The position numbers and the translations under genes are program-made. From Brucellaceae bacterium (GTDB taxonomy: Bacteria > Pseudomonadota > Alphaproteobacteria > Rhizobiales > Rhizobiaceae), in assembly GCA_031253705.1 (NCBI GenBank), contig JAIRVW010000061.1:1-6350 (forward strand): a stretch of DNA of 6,350 nt. Direction: 5' to 3'. Under the pieces are notes generated by a model, which saw only the letters and a program-made list of their open reading frames with translations, was not told where the DNA came from and made no database searches. How positions within the stretch are numbered: the stretch's first letter is position 1; every line of letters starts with the position of its first letter. Positions 6,192-6,350 of this stretch are shown piece by piece.

Positions 6192-6350
6192 TTAGTTCCC
6201 TTCCCATACACCTTTTTCTTTCAGACTGTCGGCGACATCTTTAGGCATGTAATTTTCATCATGCTTCGCCAGAACATTATCCGCGATAAAAACGCCATCC
6301 GGCGTAAAACGACCTTCAGCCACGACACCCTGCCCCTCACGGAACAGATC
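6192..6350 (-). CDS. ccmE: Cytochrome c-type biogenesis heme chaperone CcmE (CycJ), C-terminal fragment
   Basis: The last 52 codons and TAA stop of a gene that begins beyond the window. The visible part reads through the family's OB-fold end ([22 protein letters not shown]) into the signature [10 protein letters not shown]. Its histidine (codon 6263-6261) corresponds to E. coli H130, which forms the covalent bond to heme, and the tyrosine four residues on corresponds to the axial ligand Y134. A short flexible tail ends in VWEGN. CcmE is a periplasmic, membrane-anchored chaperone that receives heme at the CcmABCD complex and hands it to CcmF, encoded next. The N-terminal anchor cannot be assessed. 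Confidence 0.95.
   Translation of the reverse strand, partial: DLFREGQGVVAEGRFTPDGVFIADNVLAKHDENYMPKDVADSLKEKGVWEGN

Overview
The window reads as a chromosomal stretch from an alphaproteobacterium, most likely a Hyphomicrobiales (Rhizobiales) member near Brucella/Ochrobactrum. The basis is gene content and order: a cytochrome c maturation operon of the cycHJKL type with separate ccmH/cycL, followed by degP and an OmpR-type two-component pair. Lines sampled by eye are roughly 45-57% GC. The genus is inferred, not proven. All six genes lie on the minus strand, so they are transcribed from the high-coordinate end toward position 1.

Layout in transcription order. (1) 6350-6192: C-terminal end of the heme chaperone CcmE (CycJ), cut by the window edge. 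(2) 6101-4110: complete CcmF (CycK), the heme lyase membrane subunit. (3) 4110-3604: complete CcmH (CycL), the apocytochrome thiol oxidoreductase, sharing one base with ccmF. (4) A 126-bp gap holding a tandem-repeat motif and two overlapping leader hairpins. (5) 3477-1945: complete DegP/HtrA-family periplasmic serine protease with two PDZ domains. (6) A 102-bp gap with an intrinsic terminator. (7) 1842-1132: OmpR-family response regulator. (8) 1135-1: sensor histidine kinase overlapping the regulator by 4 bp and cut by the window edge before its ATP-lid motifs.

The genes form an envelope-biogenesis and quality-control neighbourhood. CcmE, CcmF and CcmH attach heme to periplasmic c-type cytochromes. 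DegP degrades or holds misfolded periplasmic proteins. The kinase/regulator pair presumably senses an envelope or periplasmic signal. No mobile elements, CRISPR arrays, tRNAs or rRNAs were seen. No stretch over 130 bp lacks a gene.

I see no exotic new system. The points most worth a second look are in the degP leader: a hairpin that could mask the ribosome-binding site, a second and mutually exclusive hairpin just upstream, and a 10-bp-period direct repeat resembling the binding sites of OmpR/CpxR-type regulators.
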